Source: Enterobacter asburiae
GTDB taxonomy: Bacteria; Pseudomonadota; Gammaproteobacteria; Enterobacterales; Enterobacteriaceae
Assembly: GCA_011754535.1 (NCBI GenBank)
Contig: JAAQVN010000001.1
Span: forward strand, 4,526,001 to 4,590,000
Direction of reading: 5' to 3'
DNA: 64,000 nt
Shown here: in pieces, positions 26,090-35,500 of the stretch
Position numbering within the stretch: position 1 is the stretch's first letter
How the letters are laid out: each line of letters opens with the position of its first letter
Notes under the pieces: model-generated
Told to the model about the DNA's origin: nothing
The model's input: the letters and a program-made list of their open reading frames with translations, nothing else
The model's database searches: none
Program-made: the position numbers and the translations under genes

Positions 26090-26995
26090 TTATTTCTGCG
26101 CAGGAGCAGTCACGTTCTGATCGCCGCTTACGCGTACCACAACGCGGCGGTTAGGCGACAGACAGGAGATCAACGCGCTCTTGTTCGAGGCGTCACAGTC
26201 ATTGACTACAGGCTCATTGCTGCCCACGCTGGTCGCCGTCATCAGGCGAGCCGGAAGACCGTTTTCAGCCAGCATGGTGCGGACAGTCTGCGCGCGCTTC
26301 AGGCCAAGCGCATAGTTGCTACGATCGCTGCCGATGGCGTCCGTGTGGCCGATCACCTGGATCTGTTTCAGTTCAACGTTTTCACGTTTGATCGTCGCCA
26401 CCAGATCTTTTACTGCCTGGCGACCCTGAGCGGAAACGCCTTTCTCATTTCCCTTACCAAAGCGGAACATCACATCGCCCGAGAGGGTGTAATCTTTGTA
26501 CTGTGGCGCAAGGTTCTTACAGGCCTCTACGCTTGAGGCACGGGACAGCACGTGTGTCTGCTCACGCAGACCAGCGAGATCCTTTTCCGCCTGCTCGCGC
26601 GTACGGGCTTCCGGCACCGCATTCATGGTTGAGCTGACGCGCACGAAATAGGTCTGGCCGCCGCTCATCTCGACGTTGTAGCCCTGCTCTTTGCCGCGAT
26701 ACTGCGGTGCATCATTCTGGTACGCGCCCAGATTATGCTTGCCCGGCGCCAGACAGAAAACGGTATAGCCGCCCGGCAGCAGTGCGTCGTGGAATTCGTT
26801 ATCGACATAAATATGCGCCGCGCCACCTGCGGTGTTGCTGGCATCACGGTAGTAAACCACCTGCGTCTGCGTCTGGCCGACGGGAGCGACAGGCTGATAG
26901 GTCTTACCAAAATTCTCCGCCGCCAGCGCCGGGTGGATAACAAATGCGGAGGTAGTAAACAGCGCCGCGAATAAAGAGGTCTTGAAAAAAGTCAT
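26090..26995 (-). CDS. OmpA-domain peptidoglycan-binding protein of the adhesin operon
   Basis: 301-aa exported protein. A signal peptide (about 1-25, cleavage near HPALAAEN) leads to a PEGA/DUF-like beta domain (about 40-125: YVDNEFHDALLPGGYTVFCLAPGKH), a short linker helix, and a C-terminal OmpA-like domain (about 170-295) with IQVIGHTDAIGSDRSNYALG and the RRVVVRV end. Such domains bind peptidoglycan in the periplasm. Its position directly after the adhesins and before the export genes suggests a role in anchoring or stabilising the secretion or adhesin complex. Its Shine-Dalgarno GGAGG directly abuts a GC-rich hairpin. Confidence 0.88.
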   Translation of the reverse strand: MTFFKTSLFAALFTTSAFVIHPALAAENFGKTYQPVAPVGQTQTQVVYYRDASNTAGGAAHIYVDNEFHDALLPGGYTVFCLAPGKHNLGAYQNDAPQYRGKEQGYNVEMSGGQTYFVRVSSTMNAVPEARTREQAEKDLAGLREQTHVLSRASSVEACKNLAPQYKDYTLSGDVMFRFGKGNEKGVSAQGRQAVKDLVATIKRENVELKQIQVIGHTDAIGSDRSNYALGLKRAQTVRTMLAENGLPARLMTATSVGSNEPVVNDCDASNKSALISCLSPNRRVVVRVSGDQNVTAPAQK

Positions 26996-27005
26996 AAATC
27001 CTCCA

Positions 27006-27027
27006 CAGGCCCCCTCCCGGGGGCCTG
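27006..27027 (-). promoter_or_regulatory. 9-bp GC hairpin between the small adhesin gene and the OmpA-domain gene
   Basis: CAGGCCCCC and GGGGGCCTG pair perfectly around a 4-base loop. On the transcript it ends one base before the TGGAGG ribosome site of the next gene, with no T tract. It more likely limits translation or stabilises the upstream 3' end than terminates. Confidence 0.55.
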
Positions 27028-27039
27028 GAAAAGTTTTAG

Positions 27040-30000
27040 TTAGTGATTATTCACGTTGACGGTGACGCCGTTCTGCACCAGCAGTTCAACATCAAGGTTT
27101 TCCACCTGGTAAACCTGATATTCCACGCCGGAAACTTTAACGTTGCCTGCATTGGTCCAGTTACCCGGATCGCTGTTGTCTGGCAGCAGATCGCTCAGGT
27201 TCACAACATCACCTTTGTTACCCTGAACCATCATCTGTTTATTGCCATCGGCGATAAACAGATCTTTCTCCGCGTGGGTCAGCACGTCGTTCAGACTGAT
27301 ATTCAGCTTGTCCTGCTTGCTGTTGGTCAGATCAATGGTCTTGTGCTGGAGGTTATCCAGATTGATCTCGTGACCGTTCAGCGTGCTGACGGCATGGGTG
27401 TTGTCGTCATGCTGCTCTTCCGTGCTCATCATCATGCTTCTGGAGGCAGTGCGGGTGGTGTTAACCGTCCAGCGAACATCATCAATCATGTACTGATCGG
27501 TGTTGATGGTATTACCACCGCCCGACAGACCACTGCTGGCCCCACGCCCCATATGGAAGACAATATTGCCAATCTCGCGTCCCGCTGGTGCGGTGGCGGA
27601 GAAGGTCGCTTCCCCAGAAGGCAGATACCCGGATGAAATCACCTTGCCTGCAGTATCGTAGACAATGAAGGTGGATTTCACGACACTCGATTGAATTGAG
27701 TCGTTTGCACCGGAAAGCTTCATGCTTACCGCATTCACACCATCAAAATGCATGGTGATATCGCCGGTCAGTGCCAGTTTACGGCTATTCCCTACACCCC
27801 ACTGATAAATTGAACCACCGTAACCCGGATAATAGTTATCGCTTAACGTAAATTTCAGACCACTCGCCAGTGTAACCAGCCCCTTCCCATAGCTCTGTGG
27901 GGTCAGCGCATTAAAGTCCTCAAAGCCACTTGTTTTCGGTGAGATTACCGTCAGGCTACGGGAAACACCCGCACTCCTGTTACCCGCCTGATCAATCGAG
28001 AAGACGCTAAAGGTATGGTTACCCAGCGGCAGTGCAGACGGTGTAAAGCTCCAGCTACCCGTCGCCGAGGCGGTGGTCGAGTAGGTGCCACCATTCACGG
28101 CGATATAGACCGTACTGCCTGCCTCCGCCGTACCGTTCAACGTTGGCGTGCTGTCATCCGTTTTACCCAGGTTGGCAACATTGCCGGTTTCATTCCCGAC
28201 GTTATCCATCACGCTGGTAATGGTCGGTGCTGCGTTAACCGTATCAACCACTACATAGTGCTGGTTACCCAGAGCACTCTTGTTGCCCGCCAGGTCAGTC
28301 TGATTAGCACGGAAATACCAGGTTCCATCCTGCAATGCCTTCGGAATTTCCAGGCTCCAGGTACCGTCCGCTTTGGCGGTGGTGGTGTAAACGAGGTTTG
28401 TACCGCTCGTCCACCCCTGACTACCCAGCGCCAGCACGATTTCGATCTTCGCGCCCGCTTCCGCACCGTTACCGGTGATGGTCGGACGGTTGTCGTTAGT
28501 ACGATCTCCGTCAACCAGGTTACCGACTTTACCGCCCGCCACGTTATCAGTAATAACCGTTACGTTCGGCGCGGCAGCCACGGTATCGACAACAACATAG
28601 TGCTGGTTCCCCAGAGCGCTCTTGTTGCCCGCCAGGTCAGTCTGATTAGCACGGAAGTACCAGGTGCCATCCTGCAATGCCTTCGGAATTTCAAGGCTCC
28701 AGGTACCATCGGCTTTGGCCGTGGTGGTGTAGACGAGGTTTGTACCGCTCGTCCATCCCTGGTTACCCAGCGCCAGCACGATCTCAATCTTCGCACCCGC
28801 TTCGGCACCATTACCGGTAATGGTCGGACGGTTATCGTTAGTACGATCTCCGTCAACCAGGTTACCGACTTTACCGCCGGTCACGTTATCAGAGATAACC
28901 GTTACGTTCGGTGCGGCCACCACGGTATCCACGGTAATCGCGAAGTTGGTGGAGTTCTCCGAACGGTTCCCGGCTTTATCAACAGAGTAAGCCTGGAAGT
29001 TATACGTCTGGTTATAGTTGGTGGTCAGCGGGAAAGACCATTGTCCATTCGCACCCGCCGTGGTTGAACCATGCACCCCACCGTTTGCCGGGTTGATGAT
29101 ATACACCACGCTGCCCGCTTCCGCCGTGCCGCGTAAATCCAGCGTTCTGTCGTTGGTTACGCCACCGTTACCCACCAGACCGTTATACACACCGCCCTGA
29201 ACGTCATCCCAGGAGCCGGTAATGACAGGTGCGTTATTGACCGTATCAACTGTAATCGAGAACTTCGCAGAGTCCACTGAACGGTTGCCCGCCGGATCGA
29301 CAGAGTACGCATGGAAGTCGTACTGCTGGTTGTAGTTAGTCGTGACAGGGAATGCCCAGTTACCTTTCGCATCCGCCGTCACGGAACCCGCAACAGTGCC
29401 ATAGTTATCGATCACAATGTAAACAACACTATTTGCTTCCGCCGTGCCGCGTAAATCCAGCGTTCTGTCGTTGGTTACACCGCCATTACCCACCAGACCG
29501 TTATATACACCGCCCTGGACATCATCCCAGGAGCCGGTAATAACCGGCGCGTTTGGCGCTTCGGTATCAATGGTCAGGCTCCACGCAGCCGTTGGTGCGC
29601 TCTTCACGCCGGTCGGGCTCTGGAATACCGCCGTCAGAGACAGCTCAGTGCCGTTGTTCTGCTGTGGCAGCGTGTAGTTCCAGGTATTTGCTGGCCCTAC
29701 GGTGACGGAGTCAAGCAGTCGGGTACCGTCGTAGATAAACACCACATCACCTGCCACACCTTTACCGTACAGGGTTGGGGTGGTGTCATCGGTCACGGCC
29801 GGGTTCGCCAGATCGTCCTGAACCAGACCCACGTCATCCGCGACGCGATCCAGAGAACCTGTCGGCACTCGCGTATCCAGCGTCAGTTCGAACGGTGCGG
29901 TTTGTGCACTCTCACCTGCGCCTGCGTCTTCGCTGGCGGTGATCTTATAGGTTGCATCCGCTGTCAGCGCCGGGCTGAGCGTGTACTGCCATGCACCGGT

Positions 30001-32427
30001 TACGGCGTCAGCGCGCACGCTGTCGATGTATTTGCCATCAACGTACACTTTCACCAGGGCACCCGCCGTCGCACGGCCCACCACTGTTGGGGTCGTGTCG
30101 TCAGTGTGGCTACCGCTGCCCAGATTACCGACGAAGTCGCCCTGATCGTCCACAACGTGGCTGATGGAAACACCGTTACGGCTGGTATCCACGATAAAGT
30201 GGATAGGGTCAGAAGCCGGACCCACGTTACCTGCTTTGTCTTCGATAGAGACTTTCCAGGTATAGTCGCCATCCGCCAGCGCTGGTGCCGGGGTGTAGCT
30301 CCAGTTACCTTTCTCGTCTACCGGTACGCGCACGGTAGTACCGTTACCCAGATCGATAATCGCGGTACCGTTCGCCTCACCCTTACCACGGTAGGTTGGG
30401 GTGTTGTCATCGGTGGTGCCGTCATTGGCGATGAGACCCGGCGTGCCGAAGTCGTCCCACAGCTCAATGTCCGTAGGTGCCAGCGGATCAACGGAATCGA
30501 CAATAATCACCCACTCGCCGGTTTCCGGACCGCGGTTACCGGTTCTGTCTTCGGCCACAGCACGGAAGCGGTGCTCGCCCTGCGGCAGATCAGAATCAAA
30601 GTCAATGGTCCAGCGGCCACCCGTTACCGCGGCACTGCCGATCGGATCCGGGTTAGTGCCATCGTACAGATAGACCGTGGTGCCATCCTGTGCGGTACCG
30701 GTAATGGTCGGGCGTGCGTCGTTCGTGATGCCGCCGTTTTGTACCGTACCCACGTGCGCGTCAACGTCGTCGATCACGTCAGTAATGGCCGGAGCCGTCG
30801 GAATACCGCCCGCCAGCAGGTCAAACGAGAACGCATCAGACGGCTCGGAACGCAGCCCCGCTTTGTCCTGCGCCACAACGGTGACATCGTAATGGCCGTT
30901 GGCCATGCCCAGTGCTGGCGTCCAGGTCCAGATCCCGGTTGAGGCGTCAGCGGTCACAGAGTCAACGGTTTTCCCGTTCACAATGATAAACACCAGGCTG
31001 CCCTTCTCGGCTGTACCGGTAAAGTCCGGGGTGCTGTCGTCCGTAATACCACCGTTAGCGATATTGCCGGTATGCTGACCTGCGTCATCATAAACGGTAT
31101 CGATCGTCGGTTTTGCCGGCGGCTGCGTGTCGACGATAAAGTCGATCGGATCGGACGGCTCGCTGGCGTTGCCCGCAGGATCGGTGATCACGACTACCGC
31201 TTCATGTTCGCCTTCCGGCAGCGGTTTCTCCGGGGTCACTTCCCATTTACCGTCGTCACCGACAATCGCGGTCCCCACGACTTCGTCATCAACAATCAGT
31301 TCAACGGTATCGCCAGGCACGGCGCCTTCGCCGCTGAATACCGGCTGCGAATCATCCGTGGTGTCACCGTTGTGAATAGGGCCGACATCCGGACCCTGGT
31401 CGTCCTCGACGTCGCCAATAATCGGTTTGTTTGGTGCTTCAGTATCAATCACCAGCTTCCACGGTGCGGTCGGTGCGCTTTCCACACCGGTCGGGCCACG
31501 GAAGACCACGCTGACGTCCAGCGCAGTGCCGTTCGTCTGCTCAGGCAGGGTGTATTCCCAGCTGCCGTCAGGGCGAACAGTGACTGAATCAATGATGTCG
31601 CTGCCGTTGCGCACGAACACGATATCCCCCGGACGGCCGGTACCGTGCAGGGTTGGGGTGGTGTCATCGGTCACGCCCGGGTTGGCCACATCACCCTTAT
31701 AACGGCCTTCGTTGTCTTCAATACGATCGAAGGTGCCGGTCGGCACAACGGTATCTACCGTCAACAGGAACGGACGCGTCGGGGCAGGGATTTCGCCTGG
31801 GCCGCTATACTCGCCCGCGGTGATTTCGTAGGTTTTACCCGATTCCAGCGCCGGGTTGATCTCAATCGCCCACTCGCCGGTGACCGGATCAGCGGTCATC
31901 GAGCCAACAGGTTCGCCATCAACGTACAGGGTCACCAGGGAGCCCGGCGTCGCCGTCCCCACGATAACCGGGTTAACATCATCCGTGCTGCTGCCGCTTG
32001 CCAGCGGGTTGGTCAGCGTACCGGTGTTATCTTCAGCGTGGCTGATGGAGACCGCATTACCTACCGTATCGATGGTGAAGCTGATTGGCGGGGTAGACGG
32101 ACCGCGGTTGCCCTGATTGTCTTCCAGAGCGACTGACCAGGTATAAGACCCGTCAGCCAGCGCAGGCGCAGGGGTCCAGCTCCAGATACCTTCTGAACTG
32201 ACCGGTACGCGAACGCTCTGACCGCCACCGAGGTCGATCACCGCCGTCATGCCCGCCTCACCCTTACCGCTAAAGGTTGGGGTGTTATCTTCGCTCGGAT
32301 CGCCGTTGTGAATTTCACGCGGGAACTGGTAGTCGTTCCACAGTAAAACGTCTGTCGGCAGCGGTGGCAATGTCGCCATTGCGGCGATATTTTCGGTATT
32401 GTTGTTAGAAGTAATGGTCTTTTTCAT
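27040..32427 (-). CDS. Giant Ig-like repeat adhesin, second paralogue without BapA-type prefix (AdhB)
   Basis: 1795-aa type I secretion substrate. I chose ATG at 32427 (MKKTITSNNNTEN, with GGAA upstream); the frame extends 24 codons more. After a short N-terminus come about 14 Ig-like repeats of 90-114 residues, each starting with a (V/W)xDDxG-like strand and TND/TDD-x-TPT. Repeats 10/11 and 12/13 are near identical in DNA (periods 318 and 342 bp). A lectin-like domain with GLVTLASGLKFTLSDNYYPG follows near residues 1510-1650, then the C-terminal export domain ending VNLSDLLP...ELLVQNGVTVNVNNH. It lacks the prefix and hydrophobic retention segment of AdhA, so it may be released or held differently. 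Repeats 5-9 are about 85% identical to repeats 4-8 of AdhA. Confidence 0.92.
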   Translation of the reverse strand: MKKTITSNNNTENIAAMATLPPLPTDVLLWNDYQFPREIHNGDPSEDNTPTFSGKGEAGMTAVIDLGGGQSVRVPVSSEGIWSWTPAPALADGSYTWSVALEDNQGNRGPSTPPISFTIDTVGNAVSISHAEDNTGTLTNPLASGSSTDDVNPVIVGTATPGSLVTLYVDGEPVGSMTADPVTGEWAIEINPALESGKTYEITAGEYSGPGEIPAPTRPFLLTVDTVVPTGTFDRIEDNEGRYKGDVANPGVTDDTTPTLHGTGRPGDIVFVRNGSDIIDSVTVRPDGSWEYTLPEQTNGTALDVSVVFRGPTGVESAPTAPWKLVIDTEAPNKPIIGDVEDDQGPDVGPIHNGDTTDDSQPVFSGEGAVPGDTVELIVDDEVVGTAIVGDDGKWEVTPEKPLPEGEHEAVVVITDPAGNASEPSDPIDFIVDTQPPAKPTIDTVYDDAGQHTGNIANGGITDDSTPDFTGTAEKGSLVFIIVNGKTVDSVTADASTGIWTWTPALGMANGHYDVTVVAQDKAGLRSEPSDAFSFDLLAGGIPTAPAITDVIDDVDAHVGTVQNGGITNDARPTITGTAQDGTTVYLYDGTNPDPIGSAAVTGGRWTIDFDSDLPQGEHRFRAVAEDRTGNRGPETGEWVIIVDSVDPLAPTDIELWDDFGTPGLIANDGTTDDNTPTYRGKGEANGTAIIDLGNGTTVRVPVDEKGNWSYTPAPALADGDYTWKVSIEDKAGNVGPASDPIHFIVDTSRNGVSISHVVDDQGDFVGNLGSGSHTDDTTPTVVGRATAGALVKVYVDGKYIDSVRADAVTGAWQYTLSPALTADATYKITASEDAGAGESAQTAPFELTLDTRVPTGSLDRVADDVGLVQDDLANPAVTDDTTPTLYGKGVAGDVVFIYDGTRLLDSVTVGPANTWNYTLPQQNNGTELSLTAVFQSPTGVKSAPTAAWSLTIDTEAPNAPVITGSWDDVQGGVYNGLVGNGGVTNDRTLDLRGTAEANSVVYIVIDNYGTVAGSVTADAKGNWAFPVTTNYNQQYDFHAYSVDPAGNRSVDSAKFSITVDTVNNAPVITGSWDDVQGGVYNGLVGNGGVTNDRTLDLRGTAEAGSVVYIINPANGGVHGSTTAGANGQWSFPLTTNYNQTYNFQAYSVDKAGNRSENSTNFAITVDTVVAAPNVTVISDNVTGGKVGNLVDGDRTNDNRPTITGNGAEAGAKIEIVLALGNQGWTSGTNLVYTTTAKADGTWSLEIPKALQDGTWYFRANQTDLAGNKSALGNQHYVVVDTVAAAPNVTVITDNVAGGKVGNLVDGDRTNDNRPTITGNGAEAGAKIEIVLALGSQGWTSGTNLVYTTTAKADGTWSLEIPKALQDGTWYFRANQTDLAGNKSALGNQHYVVVDTVNAAPTITSVMDNVGNETGNVANLGKTDDSTPTLNGTAEAGSTVYIAVNGGTYSTTASATGSWSFTPSALPLGNHTFSVFSIDQAGNRSAGVSRSLTVISPKTSGFEDFNALTPQSYGKGLVTLASGLKFTLSDNYYPGYGGSIYQWGVGNSRKLALTGDITMHFDGVNAVSMKLSGANDSIQSSVVKSTFIVYDTAGKVISSGYLPSGEATFSATAPAGREIGNIVFHMGRGASSGLSGGGNTINTDQYMIDDVRWTVNTTRTASRSMMMSTEEQHDDNTHAVSTLNGHEINLDNLQHKTIDLTNSKQDKLNISLNDVLTHAEKDLFIADGNKQMMVQGNKGDVVNLSDLLPDNSDPGNWTNAGNVKVSGVEYQVYQVENLDVELLVQNGVTVNVNNH
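28240..28920. repeat. Near-identical 342-bp tandem repeat in AdhB
   Basis: Two consecutive 114-aa Ig-like units (NVTVI-DNV-GGKVGNLVDGDRTND...) differ at few positions. The offset of matched landmarks (CTTGTTGCC at 28279 and 28621) is 342 bp. A recombination-prone stretch. Confidence 0.85.
28921..29560. repeat. Near-identical 318-bp tandem repeat in AdhB
   Basis: Two 106-aa units beginning SWDDVQGGVYNGLVGNGGVT. The landmark GCGTAAATCC recurs at 29131 and 29449, a period of 318 bp. Confidence 0.85.
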
Positions 32428-32475
32428 ACAATTTTCCAAATGAATTCTGTTTATGTTTTGGTCTAAAACGTTCTG

Positions 32476-32497
32476 GAGGCTCCGGTGCAGGAGCCTC
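32476..32497 (-). terminator. 8-bp hairpin between the two adhesin genes, possible attenuator
   Basis: GAGGCTCC and GGAGCCTC pair perfectly around GGTGCA. On the minus strand it lies 17 bp after the AdhA stop and is followed by CAGAACGTTTTAG, a weak T tract. Partial termination could lower AdhB relative to AdhA. Confidence 0.5.
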
Positions 32498-32513
32498 ACT
32501 TTCCTGGCATCAA

Positions 32514-35500
32514 TTAATGGTTCTGTAGCGTGACCGTGACTCCCATCTGAACGAGGATCTCGGTATTCAGGCTATCCATCTGATAAGACTGATACTCCAC
32601 TCCCCCAACATTCACCGTCCCGCCATCGGTCCAGTTACCCGGGTCCATACCGTTCGGCAGCAGGTCGCTCAGATTCACCGTGTCCCCCGCGTCGCCCTTC
32701 ACCATCATTTGGTTGAAGTCGTTGTCGTGGAACAGGTTCTGCGTGGCGTTTTCCAGCACATCCCCCGCACTCAGCGTCAGGGTGTTGTTGCCTGTTCCCG
32801 TAATGTCGAACACTTCCACTGACTGGACAGGGTGGGTCAGCGCGCTCAGGTCGAGGTGCTGATCCGCCCCCAGCAGCTTCAGCGTGTCGGTGCCTTCTCC
32901 ACCCTGAATCACCGCACCGGTCAGGCTGGCCACGTCCGCAACCTGATACAGGTTGTCCGCTGCGTCCCCGTACCAGACATCGCCCTGGTTATCCGCCAGG
33001 AACTCACCCGGGGTGACGGTTTTCGCCGTTCCGCTCACCACCAGGTTATCGATGCTGAAACCAAACCCGGTGCTTGTTGGTTGCTCCTCGTGGTGGATCT
33101 CCATCCGGTAAACCGGTGTATCATCCGGGCTGGTAAACGACACCGGGACGTTACGGTTGCTGAGGAAAGCACTCACCGTCTGCGAACTAATCTCATTGCC
33201 GTTGATGTCGTAGAACGTCACCACCGTCGATGGGCCAGCAAGGCGCGGGTTGAAAACGAAATCGATCGTTTTAGCGCCATACTGGAAATCAACGAACATG
33301 CTGCCTGCCATCCCGTTATCTCCTGAGCTACTGTAGAGATACAGACTGTTGGTGCTACCCGTGCCAATGACCTGTTTGTTGAACTCATAATCCGTCGGGC
33401 CGGTACCTGGTGTGTGGGAGAAACGCATCCCGTGTACCCACGCTCCCGCGTTAATGTCCGCGAACTCCGTGTCGTCTTCGAAGTTGTTGGTACTGGTAAA
33501 CGCGCTGGTGCGGTAGCTGGAGCTGTTACCCGCCGCGTCAACAATCGCCGCGCCCACCGGAATATCGGTGTAGCCACCCGCAGGCATGGTCAGGGTCACG
33601 TTGCCGTTAGCAATGTCGGCAGCCGTCAGCGTATGGGTCACGGTAACGTCGCCGTTCTTCACCAGCACGGTGTCGCCCTCGACAATCCCGCTGCCCGGCA
33701 GCGTTACCGTCACGTCATTACCGCTGCGCACCACGTCGGTCGGTGCATCAGGTGCCACCTGATCCAGCACCACTTTCTGCGAGGATTCGGTGTAGTTCCC
33801 GGCGATATCGACCACACGCGTCAGGACAGTCCAGTCAGCACTGTGTCCCTGTCCGTCAACAAACGCCCATTTGTCGCCGTCGACCATCGCTTCAAGCCAG
33901 GTGTTCCCGCCGTCAGTGGAGACAAGTACTTTCCCGCCCGCTTCCAGCGGAGCTGAGAGATGACCGCTGACCAGGCTACCGGCTTTACCACTGTTAGTGA
34001 TGAAGTCGCTGCCGCTGACACCGGAGTCCTGGGTCATCGCATCCACCACCGCGCTGCTTGTCGGCGCGTCGGTATCAATGGTGATTTTCCACTCCGCGGA
34101 CGGGGCGCTTCTCACGCCGGTCGGACTCTGGAACACCGTCTTCAGGGCCAGTTCCGTGCCGTTGTTCTGTGCAGGCAGTGTAAAGTTCCAGGTGTTGCCC
34201 GGGCCTACGGTCACGGAGTCGATCAGCGTGTCACCGTCATAAATAAACACGACATCACCCGCGACGCCGGTCCCGTGCAGAGTTGGCGTGGTGTCATCGG
34301 TCACTGCCGGGTTCGCCAGGTCGTCCTGCACCAGACCGACGTCATCCGATACGCTATCGAATGAGCCAACCGGTACGCGGGTATCCAGCGTCAGTTCAAA
34401 CGGCGCCGTCTGCGCGCTATCACCGGTGCCGGTATTTTCACTGGCGGTGATCTGGTACGTCTTGTCAGTGGTCAGCGCCGGGTTGAAGGTGTATTTCCAC
34501 ACACCGGTCGCCGGGTCAGCGATCACGGTGTCGACAAAGTTGCCGTCCAGATACACTTTCACTTCGGCACCAGGCGTCGCGCGGCCCACAACGGTTGGTG
34601 TCGTGTCATCGGTATGGCTGCCGCTGGCCAGATTGCTCTTCAGTTCGCCTTCATCGTCTTCCACGTGGCTGATAGACACACCGTTGTGGCTGGTGTCCAC
34701 GGTGAAGTGGATCGGCGCAGACTCTGGTCCAACGTTACCCCCTTTGTCTTCAATCGAGACTTTCCAGGTGTAGTCACCATCCGCCAGGGCCGGTGCCGGG
34801 GTGTAGCTCCAGTTACCGCTGCCATCTACCGGCACGCGCACGGTGGTGCCATTACCCAGATCGATGATCGCGGTACCGTTCGCGTCACCCTTACCACGGT
34901 AGGTTGGGGTGTTATCGTCGGTGGTACCGTTATCCGCAATAATTCCCGGTGTGCCGAAGTCGTCCCACAGTTCAATGTCCGTAGGTGCCAGCGGTTTAAC
35001 GGAGTCCACAATAATCATCCACTCGCCGGTTTCCGGGCTGCGGTTGCCCACGGCGTTTTCCGCCACCGCGCGGAAGCGGTGCTCGCCCTGCGAAAGTGCA
35101 GTGTCGAAATCAATGGTCCAGGTGCCACCCGTAACCACAGCGCTACCGATTGGCGTCGGGTTAGTGCCGTCATACAGGTAAATGGTCGTCCCGTCCTGAC
35201 CCGTACCGGTGATGGTCGGTTTGTCATCGTTCGTGATGCCACCCTGTTGTACGGTGCCAACATGGGCATCAACATCATCGATTACGTCCGTGATTGCCGG
35301 TGCCGGAGGAATGCCGCCTGCTACCAGCTCAAACGAGAACGCATCGGATGGTTCGGAACGCAGACCCGCTTTGTCTTCGGCAACCACTTTCACATCGTAG
35401 TGGCCGTTCGTCAGCGCCGGAGACGGCGTCCAGGTCCACTTACCTGTCGGGTCAGCGGTAACGGAATCCACTTCCTTACCGTTAACAATGATGTGCACCA

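Noticed and set aside
28240..29560. Regular repeats that might suggest a CRISPR array
   Set aside because: The units are 318-342 bp and lie in frame within one coding sequence; there are no short direct repeats with unique spacers and no cas genes.
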